Part shown: one piece after another, positions 6,931 to 15,626 of the stretch
How the letters are laid out: each line of letters starts with the position of its first letter
Numbering within the stretch: the stretch's first letter is position 1
Assembly: GCF_038592985.1 (NCBI RefSeq)
Contig: NZ_CP151951.1
Coordinates: forward strand, 1,169,001 to 1,233,000
From: Paenibacillus sp. FSL R10-2782
GTDB lineage: Bacteria; Bacillota; Bacilli; Paenibacillales; Paenibacillaceae
Reading direction: 5' to 3'
DNA length: 64,000 bases
Notes under the pieces: model-generated
What the model was told of the DNA's origin: nothing
Seen by the model: only the letters and a program-made list of their open reading frames with translations
Databases searched by the model: none
Position numbers and translations under genes: made by a program

Positions 6931-8328
6931 ATGGAAATCACACCTACGATACGAGCAGAAATTCAAACCTATCTAAAACGAAAAGGCTTAACCATGACCG
7001 AGTTTGGTCGCATTATTGATTTGAATGTAGGTACAGTTAGTAGCATTGTGACGGGCAATCGTTCTATTTCTGTTCACCAATTGGATTGCATTACTGCGGG
7101 AATGAATTTACCACTGGATTATTTTTACGAACGTTACATTGAAGAGTGCATTGAAGAATCTCCACTCAACTGGAAAAAGATCTGCCCATTCCTATACCGA
7201 TGCATTGAGTTAGGGCGACTGGACTGCTTGCAGCGAGTTGTAATTCTGTTGTTGGATAACCCTACTTATCCGCCGTCGCTCTTTGATGTTGCAGAAAATG
7301 TGTACAAAGACGGCTACAATGAAGCAGCGGCATACCTTTATAAAAAGGTGGCTGAAAGTGAGAAGCACCAGCATGCAGAGCGATTGGCGATCTGCCAATA
7401 TCGCTTGTTCCAAATCAATATTGGACAGGATAGAACTGTAAATCTTCAAGCTGCCACCGAGTTTGCCCCTTTTGTGGATCGCTTGGACGAGATAGAGCAA
7501 TTAGATGCTTTGAAAGATTTAGCAAACGTGTACAGATCATTAAGCCTGTGGGACAAGGTTCAAGAATTTGCACATCGAATGGGTCGATTGGGACAGCTCC
7601 AATATAATTTGGTTCACAACTCCAAGCGAAAAGGAACAGAGCCACGAAAAAAGCTAAGTAGGCCGCTGTTTGTATACATAACTTACGCCGAACTTCTGTG
7701 TGCTAGTGCTTGCGATGCAAAAGGAGATCATGAACAGGCATTAAAACACATTCGTCGTTATACCGATCTAAGTTGGGTGAAGGAGAAGGACCCTGATGCG
7801 CTTTATTGGAAGCGGCAATATCAGCAATGGGCGAAAATTAATACTTACGTAAACAGACTTATGTCTGGAGATGTTAGCGTCCTGTCGGATTACGTGGAGT
7901 ACATAGCTGGTGAAAAAGAGATTTTTGCCGAGTTACTAAACGTCATTGAAGTAGCCAACCGATACAATGTGGATGTGGACCATATTCTACAGCGTTTTGA
8001 GTCCCAAATTGCAGCTTATCAGGAACCGTCATCTTCTGACATGTATACACAACAAGTTTTACCGGAAGAATACGTACGGTTTTGGTACAAGATAGCTAAG
8101 TACAGCCTAAATAAAGGTAGATATCCATATGGTTTCAATTGTTTAATAAACGCTTTTGAAAAAGCTGTTACAATTAATCATGTACTACTTATTGCCAATT
8201 GTGTTGGATTATTTTTTCATTTCAAAACACATGCGGCTCCTGAAACACAGGCTCAGTTCCAATCTATTTATGAGGAGGTGTGGGAAAAAAATGATCAAAA
8301 GGATGGTTTTCTTCTTGATGGTAACTAG
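6931..8328 (+). CDS. RRNPP-type peptide-responsive regulator (Xre HTH plus TPR-like repeats)
   Basis: 465 residues. The N-terminal 65 residues form a Cro/C1-type helix-turn-helix (LKRKGLTMTEFGRIIDLNVG). The remaining ~400 residues are helical repeats with TPR character (for example AAAYLYKKVAESEKHQHAER and LCASACDAKGDHEQALKHIR), as in NprR, PlcR or AimR-like receptors. AAAGGGTGG precedes the ATG. The 3' end overlaps a small gene for a secreted peptide by 38 nt, with the peptide's ribosome site inside this gene, the usual receptor/propeptide arrangement. A Spo0E phosphatase gene follows, so a link to sporulation timing is inferred. Confidence 0.8.
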   Translation: MEITPTIRAEIQTYLKRKGLTMTEFGRIIDLNVGTVSSIVTGNRSISVHQLDCITAGMNLPLDYFYERYIEECIEESPLNWKKICPFLYRCIELGRLDCLQRVVILLLDNPTYPPSLFDVAENVYKDGYNEAAAYLYKKVAESEKHQHAERLAICQYRLFQINIGQDRTVNLQAATEFAPFVDRLDEIEQLDALKDLANVYRSLSLWDKVQEFAHRMGRLGQLQYNLVHNSKRKGTEPRKKLSRPLFVYITYAELLCASACDAKGDHEQALKHIRRYTDLSWVKEKDPDALYWKRQYQQWAKINTYVNRLMSGDVSVLSDYVEYIAGEKEIFAELLNVIEVANRYNVDVDHILQRFESQIAAYQEPSSSDMYTQQVLPEEYVRFWYKIAKYSLNKGRYPYGFNCLINAFEKAVTINHVLLIANCVGLFFHFKTHAAPETQAQFQSIYEEVWEKNDQKDGFLLDGN

Positions 8329-8416
8329 CTTATTGCTGGTATTCACAGTACCAGTGCAAGCTGGAAACCCAAGCTATGGAATAATCCAAACTTATGGACA
8401 CGTTGGTGGATCTTGA
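8291..8416 (+). CDS. Phr-like secreted signalling propeptide (41 aa)
   Basis: Too short for usual gene calling. It has a strong site (GAGGAGGTG) inside the upstream regulator gene and an ATG at 8291. The product has a basic start (MIKRM), a hydrophobic signal core (VFFLMVTSLLLVFTV) and a likely cleavage after PVQA, leaving a 17-residue tail (GNPSYGIIQTYGHVGGS). That is the layout of Phr, PapR and NprX propeptides, which are exported, trimmed and re-imported. The overlap with the TPR regulator indicates a cognate pair. A hairpin terminator follows 33 nt later. Confidence 0.8.
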   Translation: MIKRMVFFLMVTSLLLVFTVPVQAGNPSYGIIQTYGHVGGS

Positions 8417-8448
8417 TCCAAGTAATCATCTTCATATTCATTACACTG

Positions 8449-8474
8449 GACCAGCTTATTGCTGGTCTTTTTTT
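8449..8474 (+). terminator. Terminator of the regulator/propeptide operon
   Basis: GACCAGC / GCTGGTC stem with loop TTATT and seven T. The stem-loop sequence AGCTTATTGCTGGT also occurs inside the signal-peptide coding part of the propeptide gene at 8327. Confidence 0.85.
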
Positions 8475-8563
8475 GGATTATTTTGTAATTTATTGGCTCA
8501 AAAAAGGACATGAAATATTTGTTCATTACCTCCTAAAATGAGATTCACTAGGAGGTATGCAGG

Positions 8564-8818
8564 ATGAACAGGGATGAAACGTTAACGTTAATTCAACAAA
8601 TGGAACACGCCAGACAACACTTGCATGAGCTTTACGAAGAGTATGGCTTCGGACACGCTTGTGTACTTGAGCAGTCTATGCTTTTGGATGAACTGATTAA
8701 TCAGTACAACCGTATGTTTCAGACCAAGAAGCAATCTCACTATGTTTTGGGTCAAATCATTGGCAACGACGATGCTATATTCAGTCCATCCCTCCATTCC
8801 TTTTATGCAGAACTGTGA
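8564..8818 (+). CDS. Spo0E-family aspartyl-phosphate phosphatase
   Basis: 84 residues containing the family signature SMLLDELINQYN (pattern SxxLDxLIxxY) near residue 43, after a helix (TLIQQMEHARQHLHELYEEYG). Such proteins dephosphorylate Spo0A~P and so delay sporulation. The start ATG has AGGAGG 9 nt upstream. It follows an RRNPP regulator/propeptide pair but is separated by a terminator, so it has its own promoter. Confidence 0.85.
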   Translation: MNRDETLTLIQQMEHARQHLHELYEEYGFGHACVLEQSMLLDELINQYNRMFQTKKQSHYVLGQIIGNDDAIFSPSLHSFYAEL

Positions 8819-9221
8819 TTTCTCCCTCATAACGTTTATCATTATTCTATATAATGACTTATTTTAAAATGAAATACATGTTCATGGAATAAAATGTTAT
8901 TGAATTGGGGGGATACACACTTTGCATAGCGATTGGTACGATTGTCCAAATTCCTATTTAAAAATGACAATAAAAAAACTTATAATGTAAAATAATACAC
9001 AAAAAAGCAGAAAGTATAGCTGCTAAATGATATTGCTGTACTTTTGGAAAATCTTTATTAGTCATGTAGCAAAATTGGAACTTATACATACTGGGAGTTG
9101 ATTAATAAAGACCATTCCTGTCTTGGAAAGAGGTGGGCACTTATTATTCATTCCATTTAATTAGAGTGAGTTCAGATTAGTTTAGATAAAACAAAATTTC
9201 ATGAGAGAGAAGGCTATGAAT
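8819..9221. other. Gene-free stretch, nothing clear
   Basis: AT-rich. It presumably holds the promoter and leader of the secreted protein gene downstream. No conserved motif, repeat or RNA structure was recognised. Confidence 0.4.
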
Positions 9222-9728
9222 ATGACAAGTATTAAAAAAGCTTCATTATTATCTGTTTTGTCTTTAGCTGTTGCCATTCCATTAACTGCTTCTGCCGCAG
9301 CTACGACCGATCTTGCACCAGCTATAACAGACACAGTACAAGTGACTCAGTCTGCAAATGAATCAACAGCTGTGAATACGCCAAAAACGGGAGATCATGT
9401 TATTACTCCTCAGGAAACTAAATCGGTGGTCAATAGAACTCTTCGTAATACAGAGCTTACAGAGGATTTTGAAATTCCCTCAAGATATGGATATGTTAAA
9501 GTATGGATACGTAATGACGTCAGCCAACCAATTAAGTTTTCCGTAAATCAAGGTTCACCATCAGGTACGCAGAAGCTTTCTGGAACTGTAAAACCTGGCC
9601 AGATTTATAGTGAAGTTAGCTCGAATGCTTGGTCTACCGGTAAGTTTTATGTGAGCCTTACCTCAGGTAATGCTTACATGTCTGGTGAACTCGCAGTTCG
9701 TATAGGTACTTCACGGGGAGAATTGTAA
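9222..9728 (+). CDS. Secreted protein of unknown function
   Basis: 168 residues from ATG 9222 (AGAAGG at 8 nt); in-frame ATG at 9216 and 9201 are closer to or inside the ribosome site. The signal peptide is clear (KKASLLSVLSLAVAIPLTASAAA). After a Thr/Asp-rich linker, the C-terminal ~80 residues (RYGYVKVWIRNDVSQPIKFS... to the end) look like a small beta-sandwich with alternating polar and non-polar strands. Short Paenibacillus exoproteins of this form are common, but I recognise no family. Monocistronic, followed by a terminator. Confidence 0.6.
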   Translation: MTSIKKASLLSVLSLAVAIPLTASAAATTDLAPAITDTVQVTQSANESTAVNTPKTGDHVITPQETKSVVNRTLRNTELTEDFEIPSRYGYVKVWIRNDVSQPIKFSVNQGSPSGTQKLSGTVKPGQIYSEVSSNAWSTGKFYVSLTSGNAYMSGELAVRIGTSRGEL

Positions 9729-9757
9729 TTATCTCATAGTTGTATTGAAGATGGATC

Positions 9758-9783
9758 AGGCCGGCCAATGTGTCGGCCTTTTT
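9758..9783 (+). terminator. Rho-independent terminator
   Basis: AGGCCG / CGGCCT stem with a 10-nt loop and a T run. Confidence 0.75.
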
Positions 9784-9843
9784 CATTAGAGAGGGGCTAC
9801 CCTCTACACAGTGTCCTTTTTTAGTGTTATAGCATCTTTTTTT

Positions 9844-11070
9844 CTATGAGCCAACCTCCTGCGTGCCTTTGGAAGTTCGCTTGGAGGAAAGCGGCTGGAG
9901 CCGAAACGGCCAGGTCAAGCGCTGTTTGCCTTTCGAGCCGACAATCCAGTGGCCTCCCGGCAGATGGGCGAACAGCCAGCTAATGCCGAGAGAAACACTT
10001 GCCACGACGACAAACGTAAGCAGCGTCGCCGTAAAATGATGATCGCCCAGTGAAAGCGGGCGGGTAAAGTAGGATATGAAGGACAGCACTAGCGCATGGG
10101 CCAGATACCCGCCGAAGGAATAACGTCCGATCCAGTTCAGCATGCGGCGGAACGGCTCGGAGCGCTGGTCTTTTTGCAAATGGAGCAGCAGTCCATATAA
10201 CAAAAGCAACTGTGAGACAATCAGCACAAAGGTACTTGGCTTGAGATAGGTGGAAATGTTCAGATTAATCGTATCGCCTGACAGGATCAGCATCGTGTGA
10301 CCCATGAGCATGAACAGACCAATAAAGACAAATACATTCCACGGCAACGTCTGCTTAGCCAGTCCCCGCCACGTGTCCGTCATATAGGCACATACGGCGC
10401 CCAACATAAAATAGAAAAAATACATAATAAAGTTATAGGTGCGGTAATCTAACAAGGCCTGCCAAAAGGACGGCAAATGGGTGCTCCATGCAGACATGTC
10501 ATAGTAGGACCATTGCAAGAGCAGAGCATAGGCCGCCGCTGCTATCAGCATTACAATCAGAACGAGGTGTTTGCGTTTTTTGGTGCTGTAGCGACGGAGG
10601 AACGTTTGTACCTGCCCGGCTGCTTTTGCAAATAAGGGAAACAAAATATAAAACTGAAAAATCATCACTACAAACCATAGATGATATCCGCTGACAGGTA
10701 TAATCATTTCCTCCAACATGCCCTTGTAAAAATAAATATTTCCCCACTGCGCCGTAGACCAGTTCTGAGTAGATAGCCAATACACAACCGTCCAGCAGAG
10801 AAAAGGAACATAAATATCCCGAAACCGCCTGCCAATGTAACGGGAATAGCTAATCGATTTGTTACCGTTATAAAAAAGCAGCGCCGCAGACAGGAAAACG
10901 AACGTCGGTGTGCCAAAGCGAGTCAAATGATACAGCATTGCGAGCATAACGGAATCCGGCTGCTGGATATCGCTGCGGTAAATATATTCACCAATGCAAT
11001 GCTGAAGCACGACAGCGAGGTAGGCAAGACCCCGCAGTTCTGTCCACTCCGCGATACGCGGCTTGCTCAT
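9844..11070 (-). CDS. Acyltransferase-3 family membrane protein
   Basis: 408 residues with about ten membrane helices. The N-terminal segment (WTELRGLAYLAVVLQHC) holds the RG and H positions typical of acyltransferase-3 (OatA/NodX-like) enzymes, which move acetyl or succinyl groups to extracytoplasmic carbohydrate. The ATG at 11070 has AAAGGAG 9-10 nt upstream; a longer in-frame form has no such site. The acceptor (peptidoglycan, exopolysaccharide or teichoic acid) cannot be told. Stands alone, divergent from the sensor operon. Confidence 0.8.
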   Translation of the reverse strand: MSKPRIAEWTELRGLAYLAVVLQHCIGEYIYRSDIQQPDSVMLAMLYHLTRFGTPTFVFLSAALLFYNGNKSISYSRYIGRRFRDIYVPFLCWTVVYWLSTQNWSTAQWGNIYFYKGMLEEMIIPVSGYHLWFVVMIFQFYILFPLFAKAAGQVQTFLRRYSTKKRKHLVLIVMLIAAAAYALLLQWSYYDMSAWSTHLPSFWQALLDYRTYNFIMYFFYFMLGAVCAYMTDTWRGLAKQTLPWNVFVFIGLFMLMGHTMLILSGDTINLNISTYLKPSTFVLIVSQLLLLYGLLLHLQKDQRSEPFRRMLNWIGRYSFGGYLAHALVLSFISYFTRPLSLGDHHFTATLLTFVVVASVSLGISWLFAHLPGGHWIVGSKGKQRLTWPFRLQPLSSKRTSKGTQEVGS

Positions 11071-11213
11071 CCATATCACTCCTTTTACAAAAGAAATCGT
11101 ATACCTTCTCCATAACACAATTTAGGTATTGTAACGCAGGAACATTAGTGCAGGATTAACGCTACCTGAAAGTAAGAGGAGTGGAAGTAGTTCCAATTTG
11201 ATATGATTGCGTT

Positions 11214-11227
11214 TACAATCTAAGTAA
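11214..11227 (+). promoter_or_regulatory. Possible cre-like site upstream of the sugar-sensor operon
   Basis: TGATTGCGTTTACA fits the CcpA consensus TGWAANCGNTNWCA except for two positions in the left arm. It lies 42 nt before the start codon of the sensor gene. Weak evidence. Confidence 0.3.
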
Positions 11228-11268
11228 ATTCACAACTTTGGGATAGGCCCAGAAAGGGGGGAGGAAGG

Positions 11269-12276
11269 GTGAAAAAAACGCTGCTGGTATATATTCTGCT
11301 GATTGCGGCTTTTGCGCTCTATGTGTTCAGGTACGAACAATCCGGGCCATTGAAGGGCACTTGGGAGGAAAAAGGACTGCGCGGCAGCATCGGAGAAACG
11401 TATATCATGATTACGTTCCAGTCCGGTTTGGAGTATTGGAAAAGCGGGCTAAAGGGCTTTGAGGATGCTGGGGATGCGTTGGGTGTGACCGTCGAGTATC
11501 GGGGGGCTACCCGTTATGATGCGCAGGAGCAGACGACCGTGATCGAGCAGGCGATTGCCCGGAAGCCCGCAGGGATTGCGATTTCCGCGATTGATCCACA
11601 CTCGCTGATCCCGGCGATCAACAAGGCACTGGACGCGGGCATTCCTGTGGTGCTGTTTGATGCAGGGGCGCCGGGCAGCCGGGCTTATTCTTTTTTGGGA
11701 ACGGACAATTACAAGGCGGGCGTGACCGCTGCGGACAAAATGGCAGAGCTGCTGGGACGGGAAGGCGAAGTCGCTGTTCTGACGTTACCCGGTCAGCAAA
11801 ATCACGAGGAGCGTTCCCGTGGCTTTCGTGACACCATTCAGCGGCAGTATCCTGCTATGAAGGTGGTGGAAGTGGCAGATGGACGCGGAGATGCGATGAT
11901 ATCCCGGAATGAGTCGCTACGGCTGATGAAGGCGTATCCGAAGCTGGCGGGGATTTTTGTGACCGAGGCGACGGGAGGAACAGGTGTCGGTGAGGCGGTA
12001 TTGAGCCAAAAGAGCCGTCGTCCGCTGAAAATCATTTCTTTTGATACGAATAAAGCGACTCTGGATATGATCCGTGGAGGGACGATCTCGGCAACCATTG
12101 CTCAGGGAACGTGGAATATGGGCTATTGGTCGCTTCAATACCTGTTCCATCTGCACCATCATTTGACGATTCCTGCTCCTTCCTCCTCCGGTGACAACGC
12201 CCCGCTGCCCGTACGGGTGGACACAGGAATATCCGTCGTCACACGGGCGAATGTAGATGATTATTATGCGAAATGA
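11269..12276 (+). CDS. Membrane-anchored sugar-binding sensor protein (XylFII/LacI-type periplasmic fold)
   Basis: 335 residues with one N-terminal membrane anchor (TLLVYILLIAAFALYVF) and no lipobox. A type I periplasmic sugar-binding domain follows (TYIMITFQSGLEYWKSGLKG, IEQAIARKPAGIAISAIDP, VFLLFD-type hinge segments). The GTG start follows a GGGGGGAGGAAGG site. The gene overlaps the kinase gene. This matches the XylFII-LytS-YesN arrangement known from clostridia, where an anchored sugar-binding protein signals through the kinase instead of feeding a transporter. The likely target is the ABC sugar transporter at 36-40 kb. Confidence 0.75.
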   Translation: MKKTLLVYILLIAAFALYVFRYEQSGPLKGTWEEKGLRGSIGETYIMITFQSGLEYWKSGLKGFEDAGDALGVTVEYRGATRYDAQEQTTVIEQAIARKPAGIAISAIDPHSLIPAINKALDAGIPVVLFDAGAPGSRAYSFLGTDNYKAGVTAADKMAELLGREGEVAVLTLPGQQNHEERSRGFRDTIQRQYPAMKVVEVADGRGDAMISRNESLRLMKAYPKLAGIFVTEATGGTGVGEAVLSQKSRRPLKIISFDTNKATLDMIRGGTISATIAQGTWNMGYWSLQYLFHLHHHLTIPAPSSSGDNAPLPVRVDTGISVVTRANVDDYYAK

Positions 12277-14335
12277 TGATCAACGGAGATGGAAGCGTAT
12301 ACGCGCATGGTCGGATCAAAGGATGCAGCGTTTGCGCTTGCGCAATATGCCTTTGCGGTATCAGCTTATGCTGTTATTCCTGTTCTTTGGCATCGTACCG
12401 TCACTGGGATTGGGCCTGCTGGTCAACTGGACGGTGGAACGGATTATTGAGCGGCAGGTGGAAGACCATACGATGCAGCTCATTGGCAAGGTAAATGAGG
12501 CATTGGATACCAAAATGGAAAATTTGCAGAACATGACGTATTTGATTGGCTTTAACCCGGATATCGGGGAGTTCTGGCAAGGACGGACGCTCGCTGACGG
12601 TCATACGGGTACAGGAGCGCAGTCGGTTGCGCAGGAGAAACAACAGGAGGAACGGGCACAGGATACGCTGTATGGGATGAAGCAATTTTTACAGGGCTTT
12701 ACCACGTTATATCCCGAGATTGCAGGTATTCTGATCGTGAACGAACACGGTGACTATATTAGTAACGAAATGTATGCTCGAAGCACGCGCAGCCTGACTC
12801 AAGAAGACTGGTATAAACAGGCGGCGCAGCATGCAGGTATTTTTACCGTACTGGGACAGCCGAGCCATCGTAATGTGACGACTCATGTTCAGTACAAGGA
12901 TAGTGAAATGGTGTCTGTCGTCCGGTCGGTGACGGATTCGGAGACTGGACGTGTGCTGGGCGTGATTATGATTGATCTCAAGCTACGGGCCGTGTCGCAG
13001 GCTGCCAGAGATGTAACCCTGGGCAAAACCGGGTATTTAATGGTGGCAGATGCCAAGGGACGCAGCGTGTATATGCCCGATATGCCGCTGATCAAGCGTA
13101 TTCCCCCGGAATGGTTTGGTGCAGGTGACAACGGGATATTTACTCGTGAAGCTGGAGGAAGGGAATTGTTGTTCATGTTCCGGGCTTCCGAGTTTACGGG
13201 CTGGAGAACGGTGGGGGTATTCCCGGCGCAGGAATCAACACTGGAGGTACGACAAATTCAATTCTACGTCGTCTCCTTTGTCTTCATTGTATGTCTGTTC
13301 GGACTGACGGCATCTTTAAGGTTGTCGCGTTCGATTGCGCAGCCGATTTTCCGGCTGATGTCCTATATGCGGACAGCAGAAACGGGGGATCTTACGGTTC
13401 GCCAATGGAGTGAGCGTGGGGATGAAATCGGGATGCTCGGCAGGAGCTTCAACCGGATGCTGGAGCAAATTCGCCGTTTGATGTCGCTTAGCGAGCTAAG
13501 GGAGCGGCAGAAGCGGGATGCCGAGCTACGCAGCCTTCAGGAGCATATCAAGCCTCACTTTTTATACAATACTTTGGACACGATTCATTGGATGGCTCGT
13601 AAAAACGGGGCAGATGATGTGTCCGACATGGTAGGGGCGCTATCCAGATTGTTTCGCCTCGGGCTGAGTAAGGGGGATGACTTTATTTCGCTACGCAGCG
13701 AAATTGAGCATATATCGAGCTATATGCAAATTCAGCAAACCCGGTATCGGGACAGACTTCGCTGGGAATTAAGCGTACCCGAGGAATTAGGGGAGCTGCT
13801 CGTGTTAAAGCTCATGCTTCAACCTGTGGTGGAAAACGCTATTTACCACGGCATTAAGGCTAGACGCGGACCCGGCACGATTGGTGTCGAGGCGCGGATT
13901 GAGGGAGATAAGCTGCTACTGACGGTACGTGATAATGGTGCAGGGATGACGGTGGAACGGTTGCGGGAGCTGCGGCATTTGCTGGAAGCACCGCTGTACT
14001 CGATGGAAGGACAACAGAAGCCAAGTGGAGCCAGTGTGAATGCGAACGGCAGGAGCTATGGCATGCTGAATGTACAGGCGCGTATACGTCTATCTTTTGG
14101 TGAGGAATATGGAATTGTATTGGACAGTGAAGAAGGGGCAGGTACCTGCGTTACGATCATTCATCCGTTGCTGCGGGATATAGCACAATTGAAGAAGCCT
14201 CATGATAAAGGAGCGGATCAGGATGACGAAATCACACACCACCGGCACCTCGACAACGACGAGTCTGACGGACAAGAACATAACGGAAGTGACGACGATG
14301 ACGGCAAAACGTTATCAGGTGCTGATCGCAGATGA
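12257..14335 (+). CDS. YesM/LytS-type sensor histidine kinase
   Basis: 692 residues. Membrane helices are at about 35-58 and 330-352, bracketing an extracellular dCache-like sensor. A HAMP domain follows (SRSIAQPIFRLMSYMRTAETGDLTV), then the His_kinase segment (LQEHIKPHFLYNTLDTIHW, phosphorylated His near 432) and HATPase_c (VVENAIYHGIK; DNGAGM). The C-terminal ~45 residues are charged and read through the start of the next gene. It overlaps the upstream sensor gene by 20 nt, implying translational coupling; an ATG at 12266 is an alternative start. It should phosphorylate the YesN-like regulator next door in response to a sugar. Confidence 0.85.
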   Translation: MIIMRNDDQRRWKRIRAWSDQRMQRLRLRNMPLRYQLMLLFLFFGIVPSLGLGLLVNWTVERIIERQVEDHTMQLIGKVNEALDTKMENLQNMTYLIGFNPDIGEFWQGRTLADGHTGTGAQSVAQEKQQEERAQDTLYGMKQFLQGFTTLYPEIAGILIVNEHGDYISNEMYARSTRSLTQEDWYKQAAQHAGIFTVLGQPSHRNVTTHVQYKDSEMVSVVRSVTDSETGRVLGVIMIDLKLRAVSQAARDVTLGKTGYLMVADAKGRSVYMPDMPLIKRIPPEWFGAGDNGIFTREAGGRELLFMFRASEFTGWRTVGVFPAQESTLEVRQIQFYVVSFVFIVCLFGLTASLRLSRSIAQPIFRLMSYMRTAETGDLTVRQWSERGDEIGMLGRSFNRMLEQIRRLMSLSELRERQKRDAELRSLQEHIKPHFLYNTLDTIHWMARKNGADDVSDMVGALSRLFRLGLSKGDDFISLRSEIEHISSYMQIQQTRYRDRLRWELSVPEELGELLVLKLMLQPVVENAIYHGIKARRGPGTIGVEARIEGDKLLLTVRDNGAGMTVERLRELRHLLEAPLYSMEGQQKPSGASVNANGRSYGMLNVQARIRLSFGEEYGIVLDSEEGAGTCVTIIHPLLRDIAQLKKPHDKGADQDDEITHHRHLDNDESDGQEHNGSDDDDGKTLSGADRR

Positions 14336-15530
14336 TGAGCCGATCATTCGTGAGGGCATACGAGATTGCGTAGACTGGACGGCTCTCGGCATGGAGGTTG
14401 CGGGTGAGGCGGAGGATGGCGAAGAAGCGCTGGAGCTGGCGGTACAGCTTGGCATCGACATCTTGCTGGTCGATATGAATATGCCGTTCATGGACGGCAT
14501 TGAGCTGATCCGACGACTGCGGGAAGAACGCCCGGAATGTCGGTGTCTGATCATTTCCGGTCATGATGAATTTGCGTATGCGCAGGAGGCCGTCCGACTT
14601 GGCGTGGAGGATTATATATTGAAGCCGGTCGATGCGGAGCAGCTTCACGCTGCGTTGTCGCGGCTCGGTGGGCGGCTGGATGAAGAGCGTAAGCGTGCCG
14701 CCTATGTAGAACAGGCCGCCGGGCAGATTGAGCGGAATATTCCGCTGCTGCGCCAGCGCTTTTGTCTGGAATGGCTGGAAGGGCAGAACACGGGAAAGGA
14801 CGTGATGGAGCAACTGGCGTTTTTACGTCTTCCATCCCGTTCACCCGTTCAGATCGGCGTAGTGCGGTGGCCTGCGGCAGAGGCACGACAGACAATTATG
14901 CGCGAGAATGATCGCCAACTGTTTCTTTTTGCCGCTGAAAATATCATTGGCGAGCTGCTGGAGGGCCTGCCGCATGTGTTGTTCCGCGATGCAAACGGGC
15001 TGATCGGCATGTGCTTGTGGCAGGAGGCACCCGAAGCCATCGGCGCAACGATGGAGCAGGCTATCGGACGTTACCTGAACATAGCGGTTCATACACATGT
15101 GGAGCGAAATGCCCAGGGGCTGGAAGGTGCGGTTGATGCGTTTCAAGTGTGCCGTGATCGTGTGTACGGCGAATCGCAGCTGTCTCCACTCGTACGCCGG
15201 GCACGGCAGCTTATTCAGGAAGGCTTCGCAGACCGGGAGATGACACTGGAATCTCTCGCCTCGCGTTTACAGGTATCCGCCGTATATCTCAGCCGTGTGC
15301 TCAAAAAAGAGCTAAACGATAGCTTCGTGACCCTCGTCACACGCGCTCGTATCCGCAAGGCGGTGCAACTGCTGGATTCTACGACGTTGTCTATCTATGA
15401 TATAGCAGAACGTACGGGATACGACAGTCAGCACTATTTTAGCACCGCTTTTAAAAAGACCATGGGTGTTTCCCCTGTTCAGTATCGCAAAGGCGGTGGA
15501 ATGGCTGTGATCGCGTCGGATCAGGAGTGA
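14223..15530 (+). CDS. YesN-type response regulator (receiver plus AraC helix-turn-helix)
   Basis: 435 residues from ATG 14223 (AAAGGAG 9 nt upstream), overlapping the kinase gene by 113 nt. A start at 14298 (MTAKRYQVLIADDEP) would remove a Thr-rich N-terminal extension and fits the family better, but its site is weaker. The receiver domain has the acidic pair (ADDEP), the phospho-Asp (LLVDMNMP) and the Lys (ILKPVD). The last ~100 residues are two AraC-type helix-turn-helix units (LESLASRLQVSAVYLSRVLK; YDIAERTGYDSQHYFSTAFKK). It should activate sugar uptake genes. Confidence 0.85.
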   Translation: MTKSHTTGTSTTTSLTDKNITEVTTMTAKRYQVLIADDEPIIREGIRDCVDWTALGMEVAGEAEDGEEALELAVQLGIDILLVDMNMPFMDGIELIRRLREERPECRCLIISGHDEFAYAQEAVRLGVEDYILKPVDAEQLHAALSRLGGRLDEERKRAAYVEQAAGQIERNIPLLRQRFCLEWLEGQNTGKDVMEQLAFLRLPSRSPVQIGVVRWPAAEARQTIMRENDRQLFLFAAENIIGELLEGLPHVLFRDANGLIGMCLWQEAPEAIGATMEQAIGRYLNIAVHTHVERNAQGLEGAVDAFQVCRDRVYGESQLSPLVRRARQLIQEGFADREMTLESLASRLQVSAVYLSRVLKKELNDSFVTLVTRARIRKAVQLLDSTTLSIYDIAERTGYDSQHYFSTAFKKTMGVSPVQYRKGGGMAVIASDQE

Positions 15531-15540
15531 GCTGAAAAAT

Positions 15541-15556
15541 GTGTGTGTAATCACAC
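15541..15556. promoter_or_regulatory. FNR/CRP-like palindrome upstream of hcp
   Basis: GTGTGTGTAATCACAC, a dyad with GTGTG and CACAC arms resembling FNR-type sites. It is about 70 nt before the hcp start, and hcp genes are commonly under anaerobic or nitrosative control. Regulator not identified. Confidence 0.4.
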
Positions 15557-15626
15557 CTATGCGCTTAGGGGTCTGTTACGCTGTGGATAACGAACAAATA
15601 CCTATCCATATTTGGAGGAAAACGAT

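Noticed and set aside
9844..11118. Start of the acyltransferase at 11118
   Set aside because: The longer form lacks a ribosome site; ATG 11070 has AAAGGAG at proper spacing and begins at the conserved region.
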